A stretch of DNA of 6,793 nucleotides from the NCBI GenBank assembly GCA_024762705.1, contig JANTGW010000058.1:1-6793 (forward strand), given 5' to 3'. Both the position numbers and the translations under genes were made by a program. The notes under the pieces were generated by a model. That model saw nothing but the letters and a program-made list of their open reading frames with translations. It made no database searches and was not told the DNA's origin. This DNA comes from Sulfurimonas sp. Lineage in GTDB: Bacteria > Campylobacterota > Campylobacteria > Campylobacterales > Sulfurimonadaceae. This document shows positions 1-6,729 of this stretch, piece by piece. How positions within the stretch are numbered: position 1 is the stretch's first letter; the number at the start of each line of letters is the position of its first letter.

Positions 1-224
1 AGTTTATTATAGTCTTGCCAAATACCACTAAAGATAAAGCTTATTTATTGGCGCAAAAGTTAAGAGAAAGCGTCGAGAAATACAAAGCCGTATTACCTAT
101 AACTATGAGTTTTGGTGTCGCCGAATACGAAAAAGGTGATGATAATACCTCTATTTATAAGAGAGTGGACCTGGCCCTTTATAAAGCAAAAGAGACGGGG
201 AGAAACAAGGTCGTTCTTGGATGA
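1..224 (+). CDS. GGDEF-domain protein (diguanylate cyclase), C-terminal end only
   Basis: This is the last part of a GGDEF domain, the fold that makes cyclic di-GMP from two GTP. The reading frame is open from base 3, so the gene is cut by the window edge and the TTG at 15 is not its start. About 73 residues are visible. They begin FIIVLPNTT, which in this family follows directly after the GG(D/E)EF active-site loop, so the loop itself should lie just outside the window. Further family signatures are ITMSFGVAEY and the terminal RVDLALYKAKETGRNKV helix. Whether the active-site loop is intact, what sensor domain precedes it, and whether there is an inhibitory RxxD site cannot be seen. The stop codon overlaps the next start in ATGA at 221-224. 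I am confident of the domain family and less so of enzymatic activity. Confidence 0.88.
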   Translation, partial: FIIVLPNTTKDKAYLLAQKLRESVEKYKAVLPITMSFGVAEYEKGDDNTSIYKRVDLALYKAKETGRNKVVLG

Positions 225-1318
225 GTCCTTATGAAAAAGAGCTCAAGGCTCTCAAGCGAGCCGGGCGTTACAGAACAAGAGAGTTGGCAAATAACATGCT
301 GCACGATTTCGCCTCAAATGACTACCTCGGACTTTCACACAACAAGGAACTTCATGCACTTACATGTAAAGAGTTGGCACATTACCCTGTAAATAATGCT
401 AAGGCTTCAATGTTGGTAAACGGCTATCATAAGATTCATAAAGATTTTGAAGATGCACTGTGTGAGGCAAACGGTTTTGAAGCAGGCATAGTGCTTGGCA
501 GCGGATTCAATGCCAATATAGCCCTTGTAGAATCTCTTGTGCGTAAAGGCGATACACTTTTTATGGATGAGCTGTATCATGCTTCGGGTGTACTGGCCTC
601 ACAGTTGCACAATATAGATGTGGTTTTTTTTAAGCATAATGATATGCAGGAGCTAAAAAGCTTGTTGCAAAACTCCAAAGCAAAACGAAAAATCGTAGCT
701 GTAGAAGGAATATACTCAATGGATGGCGATCTGTGCGACAAAGAGGTCTTTGGTATTTGTGATGAAGCAGAGGCACTTTTGATTGTTGATGAGGCACACA
801 GCAGCGGTGTCATAGGTGACAATTTGATGGGTGTTTTTGACTACTATGGAGTTACCATTAAAGAAAATTACATTAAAATGGGAACATTAGGTAAGGCATA
901 TGGAAGTTTTGGTGCTTTCATACTTTCATCAGGGCATGTATCTGAGTACTTGTTAAATCGTGCCAAACCTATTATTTATGCGACTGCACTCTCTTTGTAT
1001 GATGCGCTATTGGCGCATAATGCACTCAAATATATTTTAAAAAACAGCGCAATGTTAAAAAAAGAGATAGAACTCCGTCAAAGCATAATTTTTGAAGAAC
1101 TGGGTTTACATGTAAAGGGCTTGATTGTTCCTCTGTATATCGGCGATAACAAAAAAGTGACAGACATAAAAAGTGAGCTCCTTACATGTAACTATAGTGT
1201 CGGAGCTATAAGGCAGCCTACTGTTGCATCAGCTATTATTCGTTTGATTGCCAGGCTAGGTGAGAGTAGTGAGTCATTAAGAGATGTATGCCAAAAATTG
1301 GCAGGTATGAAATCATGA
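221..1318 (+). CDS. bioF: 8-amino-7-oxononanoate synthase (BioF-type alpha-oxoamine synthase)
   Basis: A pyridoxal-phosphate enzyme of 365 residues. BioF condenses pimeloyl-thioester with L-alanine to give 8-amino-7-oxononanoate, the first committed step of biotin ring assembly, in the cytoplasm. The PLP-binding lysine is K225 in TLGKAYGSFGAF. D190 and H193 in VDEAHSSGVIG and H120 in DELYHASG fit the cofactor-contacting residues of the family. ASNDYLGL (31-38), VEGIYSMDGD (161-170) and IRQPTV (330-335), followed by R341, match the BioF pattern, including the C-terminal substrate-carboxylate arginine. The protein is slightly shorter than the usual 380-390 residues, mostly at the N terminus. 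The ATG start overlaps the upstream GGDEF stop, with AAGG 10 bases before it. No other biotin gene lies nearby. A related alpha-oxoamine synthase (for example glycine C-acetyltransferase) is the main alternative, but the length and IRQPTV favour BioF. Confidence 0.85.
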   Translation: MSPYEKELKALKRAGRYRTRELANNMLHDFASNDYLGLSHNKELHALTCKELAHYPVNNAKASMLVNGYHKIHKDFEDALCEANGFEAGIVLGSGFNANIALVESLVRKGDTLFMDELYHASGVLASQLHNIDVVFFKHNDMQELKSLLQNSKAKRKIVAVEGIYSMDGDLCDKEVFGICDEAEALLIVDEAHSSGVIGDNLMGVFDYYGVTIKENYIKMGTLGKAYGSFGAFILSSGHVSEYLLNRAKPIIYATALSLYDALLAHNALKYILKNSAMLKKEIELRQSIIFEELGLHVKGLIVPLYIGDNKKVTDIKSELLTCNYSVGAIRQPTVASAIIRLIARLGESSESLRDVCQKLAGMKS

Positions 1319-2004
1319 ATGTCTCAAAACTCAAAATCATTTATAAAAATGATGTTTTAGTGGACATCGCTTTTAATATATCCTCTTCATTGGCCTTGAT
1401 TGGACAGAGCGGAAGCGGTAAAAGTCTTACTATAAAGTCTCTTTTGAATATGCTGCCAAAAGAGATGAAACTTGAGTTGGAAAATAATTTTGATTTTGAG
1501 CTGATTGCGGGTAAAACAGTTTCTTTTGTACCACAAAACCCTTTTACAGCACTTTCTCCACTTACAAAAATCAAAAAACAGTTTTTTAGTGATACACAGA
1601 GAATCAAAGAACTTTTTGATGAAGTGGGCCTGGATTATGCTTTGCTGGAAAGATTTGCGCCTGAGCTTTCAGGCGGACAGCTTCAGCGGGTTGTCATCGC
1701 AATTGCGCTAGAATCTAGACCAAAACTGCTCTTACTTGATGAACCGACGACAGCGCTTGATCCTGAGACAAAAGAGATGATACTGCAACTGCTTCAAAAA
1801 CTTCAGAAAAAAGAGCAGTTCAAGATGCTCTTTGTGACGCATGACATATCTTCAGCGAAAGAACTTTGCGAAGATGTGGCTATAATCAAAAATGGTAAAA
1901 TAGTTGAAAGCGGGAAAATGCGCGAAGTGATGCGTAATCCAAAACAAGAGTATACAAAAACATTGATAGAGGCAAATTTTTCCAACAGGGATTTTAGAGT
2001 ATGA
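1315..2004 (+). CDS. ABC transporter ATP-binding protein, peptide/nickel importer (NikD/DppD-like) class
   Basis: A complete ABC ATPase of 229 residues. It has Walker A GQSGSGKS (30-37, K36), Q-loop Q74 in VPQNPFTALSP, signature LSGGQ (118-122), Walker B LLLLDE (138-143) and the switch histidine H176 in FVTHD. The PQNPFTALSP motif and the spacing from signature to Walker B are typical of ATPases that power peptide and nickel importers. The cysteine-bearing C-terminal extension found on many DppD/OppD proteins is missing, so it is closest in size to NikD. I chose the ATG at 1315, not the in-frame ATG at 1288, because 1315 forms the same ATGA overlap seen at the other two junctions and has AGG 9 bases upstream. 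The 1288 start would add nine residues inside bioF. No permease, second ATPase or binding protein is present, so the substrate is unknown. The ATPase assignment is firm; nickel or peptide transport is a family-level guess. Confidence 0.88.
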   Translation: MNVSKLKIIYKNDVLVDIAFNISSSLALIGQSGSGKSLTIKSLLNMLPKEMKLELENNFDFELIAGKTVSFVPQNPFTALSPLTKIKKQFFSDTQRIKELFDEVGLDYALLERFAPELSGGQLQRVVIAIALESRPKLLLLDEPTTALDPETKEMILQLLQKLQKKEQFKMLFVTHDISSAKELCEDVAIIKNGKIVESGKMREVMRNPKQEYTKTLIEANFSNRDFRV

Positions 2005-4004
2005 AAAAGATATTTACAACATTGGTGATTTTAGGATTTTTGTCGCCCTTTATTATTCTTGGCTACTACTTGACAAGTTATGAGTATGACATATCTTCAC
2101 TCGTCGATTACAAGCCTGAACAGACAAGTAGAATATATGACAAAAACGGCGAAAAAATAGCAAATATTTTTAACAAGCAACATAGATATTATGCACCGTT
2201 TAGTGAAATTCCTCCCAGAGTAATAGAAGCTCTTGTTGCCATTGAAGATACAACCTTTTTTGAACACTCCGGTGTTAACTTTGACGCAATTTTTCGAGCA
2301 ATCATAAAAGATGTAAAGGCGAGAAAAATGGTAGAAGGTGCCAGCACAATTACACAACAGCTGGTAAAAAACAAACTTTTGACACGTGAGAAAAAACTTT
2401 CAAGAAAAGTAAAAGAGCTTATATATTCTTTCAAACTTGAAAATGCATTGACAAAAGAGCAAATACTCGAGCGTTATCTCAATGAAATATATTTCGGACA
2501 TGGATATTACGGAATTAAAACAGCAGCAGACGGCTACTTTCATAAAAAGCTCTCTGATTTGACACTCAAAGAGATGGCCATACTTGTAGGATTGCCAAAG
2601 GCACCAAGCACATATGCGCCTACAAAAAATTATGATATTTCTATGGGAAGAGCCAACAGAGTTATAGCAAGAATGTATACACTAGGCTGGATAGATGATG
2701 CGACGTATCAAGAAGCTTTGGCTGAAACACCTGTAGTATATGATGATACACTGACACAAAACAGGGCACCATTTATTGTAGACGAAGTAGGACGCAGGTT
2801 TCGTGATATGGGTATAGATGACTTGAAAACTGGCGGATATGAAATATATACGACTGTCGATTTGAGACTGCAAGATGCAGCAAAAGAATCTTTGAAGTAT
2901 GCTTATGATCTTTCACTTTCGCGTATAGATACATACAAAGAAAAAGAAAAGTTCAAACTAAAAGAAGCTATAGCAAGAGGTGACGATACATTTAAAGTTC
3001 AGGATGTGAATATTTCTCAACTTAACGGTGCTCTTGTTTCACTTGACTCCAAGACAGGAGATATACTTGCACTTGTCGGTTCTGTCGATTACAAGAAAAG
3101 TTCTTACAATCGTGCAACGCAGGGTAAGCGTCAGCCGGGTTCAGCTTTTAAGCCTTTTATATATCAGGTTGCTATTGATTTGGGCTATTCTGGAGCTACA
3201 AAAATTGTCGATATCGCGCAAACATATGAGTATGAAAAAAACGGCGAAGAGATGAAATGGAAACCAAAAAACTATGAAAAAAACTATAAGGGACTTATAA
3301 CACTCAGAGAAGCACTTGTGCACTCAAGAAATCTTGCCACGATTAATCTGGTAAATGAAATCGGTTTAAGCAGACTGCTAAAAGAGTTAAAAAAGTTTCA
3401 TATCAAGAACATACCGAATGATTTGTCTATTTCTTTGGGAACAATGTCCATGTCACCATTGGAATTGGCAAAATATTATACATCGTTTTCAAATTACGGC
3501 CTTCAGGTTGAGCCTCATTTGATATACAGTATCGAGCAAAGAGGGAGTACTGTCTATGAAAGAACTGTAAAGGAAAACTTTATTACGGTTCCTACGCAGT
3601 CTTTTATCATGACAACAATTCTAAGAGATGTTGTGAAAAGAGGTACCGGACGGCGTGCAAAAGTAAAAGGCATTGAACTTGCGGGAAAAACAGGAACAAC
3701 CAACAATAATGTAGATGGGTGGTTTACAGGCTATTCTCCTACTATAGAAACAGTGGTATGGTTTGGTAATGATGACAATTCACCGATGTATAAAAAAGAG
3801 ACAGGTGGTAGAATTGCAGGACCGGCATTTTCTTCATACTTCACAAATGTGCTGAAATTATACCCTCAGATTAAACGAAAGTTTGATGTTCCAGAGGGAA
3901 TTATCGAAGTAAAAATAAACGGGAAGAAAGAGTATTTTAGTGATATTTCTAAACCACCAAGAAGTGATTACAGCGAAGAAACTGAGTCTGAACTACTCTT
4001 TTAG
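2001..4004 (+). CDS. Class A penicillin-binding protein (PBP1A type), bifunctional transglycosylase/transpeptidase
   Basis: A 667-residue peptidoglycan synthase that polymerises lipid II into glycan strands and cross-links the peptides on the outer face of the inner membrane. Residues 4-25 form a single N-terminal membrane anchor. The GT51 transglycosylase domain follows: E82 in AIEDTTFFEHSG is the catalytic glutamate, then EGASTITQQLVKN (112-124), RKVKELIYSFKLE (135-147, with E139) and QILERYLNEIYFG (154-166). The transpeptidase domain carries all three penicillin-binding motifs: SAFK with nucleophile S381 and K384, SRN at 442-444, and KTGT at 563-566. A short insert rich in K and E (about 312-335) lies between the domains. 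The length is normal for a compact PBP1A and all key residues are present, so it should be active. The start overlaps the ATPase stop by ATGA, with AGGG 10 bases upstream. The 3' end overlaps the convergent kinase gene by 12 bases. Confidence 0.95.
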   Translation: MKKIFTTLVILGFLSPFIILGYYLTSYEYDISSLVDYKPEQTSRIYDKNGEKIANIFNKQHRYYAPFSEIPPRVIEALVAIEDTTFFEHSGVNFDAIFRAIIKDVKARKMVEGASTITQQLVKNKLLTREKKLSRKVKELIYSFKLENALTKEQILERYLNEIYFGHGYYGIKTAADGYFHKKLSDLTLKEMAILVGLPKAPSTYAPTKNYDISMGRANRVIARMYTLGWIDDATYQEALAETPVVYDDTLTQNRAPFIVDEVGRRFRDMGIDDLKTGGYEIYTTVDLRLQDAAKESLKYAYDLSLSRIDTYKEKEKFKLKEAIARGDDTFKVQDVNISQLNGALVSLDSKTGDILALVGSVDYKKSSYNRATQGKRQPGSAFKPFIYQVAIDLGYSGATKIVDIAQTYEYEKNGEEMKWKPKNYEKNYKGLITLREALVHSRNLATINLVNEIGLSRLLKELKKFHIKNIPNDLSISLGTMSMSPLELAKYYTSFSNYGLQVEPHLIYSIEQRGSTVYERTVKENFITVPTQSFIMTTILRDVVKRGTGRRAKVKGIELAGKTGTTNNNVDGWFTGYSPTIETVVWFGNDDNSPMYKKETGGRIAGPAFSSYFTNVLKLYPQIKRKFDVPEGIIEVKINGKKEYFSDISKPPRSDYSEETESELLF

Positions 4005-4925
4005 AGTAATGGTAAATAGTGCACCTTCATTGGTGTTTTTTACATCTATGATGCCACTATGTTTCTCAACTATTTGAGAGCTCATATAAAGACCTATTCC
4101 GGTTCCTTTTGAATTTTCTTTGGTTGTCACATTTGGCTTGAAGATAGAATGGATTACATGTTCTGGTATTCCACCGGCATTGTCTTCAAACTCAATGATA
4201 CCGTTATCATTTTTTTGAAATATACGAATGGTTATGGCCCTGTTATTTATATTTTTCTCATTAAATGCATCGATTGCGTTGCTGATAAGATTGAGAAAAA
4301 GGTGCTTAAATTCATTGATTTGGCCACTTAAACTAATGTCTTGTTCAATTGAGAGTCTCATGTCAATAGTATTTTTCAAAAGTTCGTCTTTCATTAAAAC
4401 CTCTACACTTTGCAGACACTCTTTGACAGAAAATTCCTTTGGGTCTTTGGAAGGACGAAAGAAGGTTCTAAATTCATTGAGTGTGTTGACCATGTGCTCT
4501 ATTTGTATATGCGTAGTTTCAACGATATCGTTAATATATTCTTCATTTACTAGATTGTTATGAAAGTCATCTTTGAGCATATCATTCATCATGCTCAAAG
4601 AGTTTAAAGGTTGTTTCCATTGATGGGCAACGGCATCCATCATTTCACCCATTGCAGCCATTTTGGATTGTTGTCTGAGCATAGTGTCTCTTTTGGATAT
4701 TCCTGCTGTTTGATTGAGAATTCTTTTATCGAGTTGTTTTAAAAAGTAGGTATGGTTTTTTACGAGTTTTGCATTTTTTTTCTTTTGTTGAAAGTAGAGT
4801 TCGATGAGCTCATCAACTTTTTGTGCAAGCGTTTCACAAGAACTTTGGTGAAGTTCTTGTATTTTAGAAAGCCTAAAAAGTCGTTGAATCTCATTTATGA
4901 GCTCTTGATTTTCATCTTGAGACAT
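3993..4925 (-). CDS. Soluble histidine kinase of the HQWxQPL type, no visible sensor domain
   Basis: A 310-residue two-component histidine kinase. The phosphoacceptor is H101 in VAHQWKQPLNSL; most relatives have HQWRQPL, so K104 replaces the usual arginine. The ATP-binding domain has the N-box LNLISNAIDA (211-220, N212 and N216), G1 box EDNAGGIP (247-254), F-box IFKPNVTTK (261-269) and G2 box GTGIGLYM (274-281). Residues 1-90 look helical and charged, probably a coiled coil, with no transmembrane segment, signal peptide or recognisable PAS or GAF domain, so it is probably cytoplasmic. The first 60-90 residues or a partner protein may supply the signal. No response regulator is in the window, so its target is unknown. 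The start lies 8 bases after the leuA stop, with AAGAG overlapping that stop, which suggests cotranscription with leuA. The last 12 bases overlap the end of the penicillin-binding protein gene on the other strand. Confidence 0.92.
   Translation of the reverse strand: MSQDENQELINEIQRLFRLSKIQELHQSSCETLAQKVDELIELYFQQKKKNAKLVKNHTYFLKQLDKRILNQTAGISKRDTMLRQQSKMAAMGEMMDAVAHQWKQPLNSLSMMNDMLKDDFHNNLVNEEYINDIVETTHIQIEHMVNTLNEFRTFFRPSKDPKEFSVKECLQSVEVLMKDELLKNTIDMRLSIEQDISLSGQINEFKHLFLNLISNAIDAFNEKNINNRAITIRIFQKNDNGIIEFEDNAGGIPEHVIHSIFKPNVTTKENSKGTGIGLYMSSQIVEKHSGIIDVKNTNEGALFTITLKE
3994..4008. repeat. Small palindrome over both convergent stop codons
   Basis: TACTCT, TTT, AGAGTA forms a perfect 6-bp stem with a 3-base loop that covers the stop codons of the penicillin-binding protein gene and of the histidine kinase gene. 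No T-run follows it on either strand, so it is unlikely to terminate transcription alone. It could protect the 3' ends of both transcripts, or be chance in AT-rich DNA. Confidence 0.3.
4021..4041 (+). terminator. Candidate intrinsic terminator of the plus-strand operon
   Basis: CACC (4022-4025) pairs with GGTG (4032-4035) around a 6-base loop, with G4021-T4036 as a possible wobble pair, and six T follow directly (4036-4041). It lies 17 bases after the penicillin-binding protein stop codon, in the right direction. The stem is short, so it would be a weak terminator. It lies inside the 3' coding end of the opposing kinase gene, where the same bases encode an NTNEG stretch. Confidence 0.4.
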
Positions 4926-4930
4926 TGGAA

Positions 4931-4935
4931 CTCTT
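4931..4935 (-). promoter_or_regulatory. Ribosome binding site of the histidine kinase
   Basis: AAGAG on the minus strand, 5 bases before the kinase ATG. Its first two bases are the last two of the leuA TAA stop codon. Ribosomes ending leuA would therefore reach this site, which suggests coupled translation. Confidence 0.5.
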
Positions 4936-6592
4936 AACTAAAAGCTCTGTTAAGTGCACAAAACATTGCTTTAATGGAAGCGACTGTTATATCGTTGTCT
5001 GTTCCGACACCAAAACAAGAGAGAAGCTCTTTTGTTTGTATTTCAATATAGGCAACTGCTTTGGCACTGCTTTTGTCACCGCATGAGTGCTCTGAGTATG
5101 ATTTTATATTAAAATCATTTTTATACTCCTGCATGAGTGCGTTTTTACATGCATCTATAGGACCATTGCCTTCTCCAGTAGATGTAATCTCTTTGCCGTT
5201 ATACTTGTAAGTAAGTTTACAAGATGAAATTTCACGATCAGATGATATGGCACAGTCTACAAAAGAGACATGCTCTTTAATGTTAAAATAGGTGTCATTA
5301 AAAACCTGAAGTATCTCTTCAGGTTCCAATTCTCTACCTTTTTCATCGCTTAATGCCTGTACTGCACGGCCAATTTCAGGATGCATTGCTTTTGGAAGCT
5401 GATACCCATAAGTATGCTCGAGTACATAAGCTACTCCGCCTTTTCCTGATTGTGAGTTTATACGAATTATACTCTCATAAGTACGTCCTACATCCGCCGG
5501 ATCTATCGGTAAATATGGAACTTCCCAAAAAGGATCTTCTTTTGCCGCTTGGTAAGCAAGCCCTTTGTTGATGGCATCCTGATGTGAACCGGAAAATGCC
5601 GTATAGACAAGTTCTCCGACATAAGGGTGTCTTGGATGCGTCGGTAACTCTGTACATGTCTCAACAACCTTGACAACCTCATTGATGTTTGAAAAATCAA
5701 GTCCGGTATCTATGCCCTGTGAAGTCATATTTAATGCTAAAGTGATGATGTCAACATTTCCTGTTCTCTCACCATTGCTTAAAAGTGTTCCCTCAACTCT
5801 ATCAGCACCTGCTAAAAGGGCGAGTTCAGTTGCAGCTATGGAAGTACCTCTGTCATTATGTGTATGCGTTGAAATGATGACATTTTCACGATTATCCAAA
5901 TGTCTGCTCATCCACTCTATCTGATCTGCATAGATATTTGGCGTTGCCATCTCTACCGTTGCCGGTAAATTGATGATGACTTTTCTTTCTTTATTAATGC
6001 CCCATCGCTTGGTTACAGCATTGGAAATACGTGCTGCAAATTCGAGTTCAGTGCCTGTAAAACTCTCCGGAGAGTATTCTAAAAAGATTTCTCCGTCATG
6101 ATTTGCTTCGTATTTTTTTACCAAATCAACACCCTCTAAGGCAAGCTCAATGATCTCATCTTGTGATTTGCCGAAAACAATTTTTCTTTGTGCCACGGAT
6201 GTTGAATTGTAAAGGTGTACAGTTGCTTTTTTGACACCTTTTAAGGCTTCAAAAGTCTTTTCTATAAGGTGTTCGCGCGCTTGGACCAATACTTGTATCT
6301 TTACGTCATCAGGGATCAAGTTGTCATCTACAAGTTTGCGTAAAAAATCAAATTCTACTTTTGAAGCAGAAGGAAATCCGACTTCTATTTCTTTGAAACC
6401 GAGTTTGAGTAAGAGTGCGAATAATTCAAGTTTTTTGTCCATGTCCATAGGATTGATAAGTGCCTGATTACCATCACGTAAATCGACACTGCACCATATA
6501 GGAGCTTTTGTTATAGTATTATCGGGCCATTTTCTGTCTGGCAAGTCTATTTTAGGGTAAGGCTTGTATTTGCCTTTAGGGATATTCTTCAT
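4934..6592 (-). CDS. leuA: 2-isopropylmalate synthase, long form (LeuA type 2)
   Basis: Condenses acetyl-CoA with 2-oxoisovalerate to 2-isopropylmalate, the first committed step of leucine synthesis, in the cytoplasm. With 552 residues it matches the long LeuA form found in many proteobacteria rather than the E. coli form of about 520. The catalytic TIM barrel shows CSVDLRDGNQAL (34-45, metal ligand D40), STHTHNDRG (241-249, metal ligands H243 and H245) and GTLLSNGERTGNVD (268-281). A linker follows, and from about residue 440 the C-terminal regulatory domain with STGEGNGPIDA (471-481), SYSEHSCGDKSSAKAVAYIE (498-517) and FGVGTDNDITVASIKA (527-542). In this family that domain mediates leucine feedback inhibition. 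The frame is open further upstream to a GTG at 6628, but I chose the ATG at 6592 because AAGGA sits 6 bases before it and the homology begins there (MKNIPKGKYKPYPKIDLPDR). It is probably cotranscribed with the downstream histidine kinase. Confidence 0.95.
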   Translation of the reverse strand: MKNIPKGKYKPYPKIDLPDRKWPDNTITKAPIWCSVDLRDGNQALINPMDMDKKLELFALLLKLGFKEIEVGFPSASKVEFDFLRKLVDDNLIPDDVKIQVLVQAREHLIEKTFEALKGVKKATVHLYNSTSVAQRKIVFGKSQDEIIELALEGVDLVKKYEANHDGEIFLEYSPESFTGTELEFAARISNAVTKRWGINKERKVIINLPATVEMATPNIYADQIEWMSRHLDNRENVIISTHTHNDRGTSIAATELALLAGADRVEGTLLSNGERTGNVDIITLALNMTSQGIDTGLDFSNINEVVKVVETCTELPTHPRHPYVGELVYTAFSGSHQDAINKGLAYQAAKEDPFWEVPYLPIDPADVGRTYESIIRINSQSGKGGVAYVLEHTYGYQLPKAMHPEIGRAVQALSDEKGRELEPEEILQVFNDTYFNIKEHVSFVDCAISSDREISSCKLTYKYNGKEITSTGEGNGPIDACKNALMQEYKNDFNIKSYSEHSCGDKSSAKAVAYIEIQTKELLSCFGVGTDNDITVASIKAMFCALNRAFS

Positions 6593-6598
6593 AAAGAA

Positions 6599-6603
6599 TC
6601 CTT
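6599..6603 (-). promoter_or_regulatory. Ribosome binding site that fixes the leuA start
   Basis: AAGGA on the minus strand, inside AAAAGGA and 6 bases before the ATG at 6592. It is the best Shine-Dalgarno match near leuA and favours this ATG over the in-frame GTG at 6628. Confidence 0.7.
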
Positions 6604-6614
6604 TTACTTGAATT

Positions 6615-6648
6615 ATTAATAGCTGCACTCTTATACAGGACTATTAAT
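6615..6648 (-). promoter_or_regulatory. Stem-loop in the leuA 5' leader
   Basis: On the minus strand ATTAATAG (6648-6641) and CTATTAAT (6622-6615) are perfect inverted repeats of 8 bases. Between them, after a two-base TC bulge, CTGTAT and GTGCAG form six further pairs (two G-U) around an AAGA loop. The total is a 14-bp hairpin. If transcription starts about 7 bases after the TATAAT box at 6655-6660, the hairpin stands at the extreme 5' end of the leuA mRNA, ending 11 bases before the ribosome binding site. It could stabilise the RNA, affect translation or, as DNA, be an operator. No function is shown by the sequence. Confidence 0.5.
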
Positions 6649-6654
6649 TGCGAA

Positions 6655-6660
6655 ATTATA
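6655..6660 (-). promoter_or_regulatory. Candidate -10 box of leuA, start-proximal
   Basis: A perfect TATAAT on the minus strand in the context TCGATATAATTTCGC. There is no good -35 element 17 bases upstream, where the DNA is T-rich. This is common for housekeeping promoters of Campylobacterota. It predicts a transcription start near 6648 and a leader of about 56 bases. Confidence 0.5.
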
Positions 6661-6671
6661 TCGAATTTTTG

Positions 6672-6701
6672 ATTATAAAAAGTTTGTAGAGGTTTTGTGA
6701 A
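6672..6701 (-). promoter_or_regulatory. Candidate sigma-70 promoter of leuA, start-distal
   Basis: TTCACA (6701-6696), which matches the -35 consensus at five of six bases, lies 18 bases upstream of a perfect TATAAT (6677-6672) on the minus strand. It predicts a start near 6665, some 17 bases upstream of the other candidate. Either box, or both, could drive leuA and the histidine kinase. Confidence 0.45.
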
Positions 6702-6729
6702 GCGTGTTTTATGTGTTACATGTAAAGAG

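Noticed and set aside
15..224. A complete 69-residue gene starting at TTG 15.
   Set aside because: The frame is open to the window edge, and FIIV before the TTG continues the GGDEF domain, so it is the end of a longer gene.
577..822. An 81-residue minus-strand frame within bioF.
   Set aside because: It is antisense to conserved PLP-enzyme motifs, and its composition looks like a reverse-complement shadow.
4228..4563. A 111-residue plus-strand frame opposite the histidine kinase.
   Set aside because: It is the antisense shadow of conserved kinase coding sequence, with no ribosome binding site or recognisable motif.
5353..6467. Several plus-strand frames of 72-84 residues opposite leuA.
   Set aside because: All are opposite highly conserved LeuA sequence, with no start signals or domain signatures.
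6593..6628. A branched-chain-rich reading (MQLLIIQV) upstream of leuA as a leucine attenuator leader peptide.
   Set aside because: It starts from GTG, has no good ribosome binding site, runs in frame into leuA without a stop, and is AT-rich enough to give Leu/Ile codons by chance. No terminator/antiterminator pair follows.
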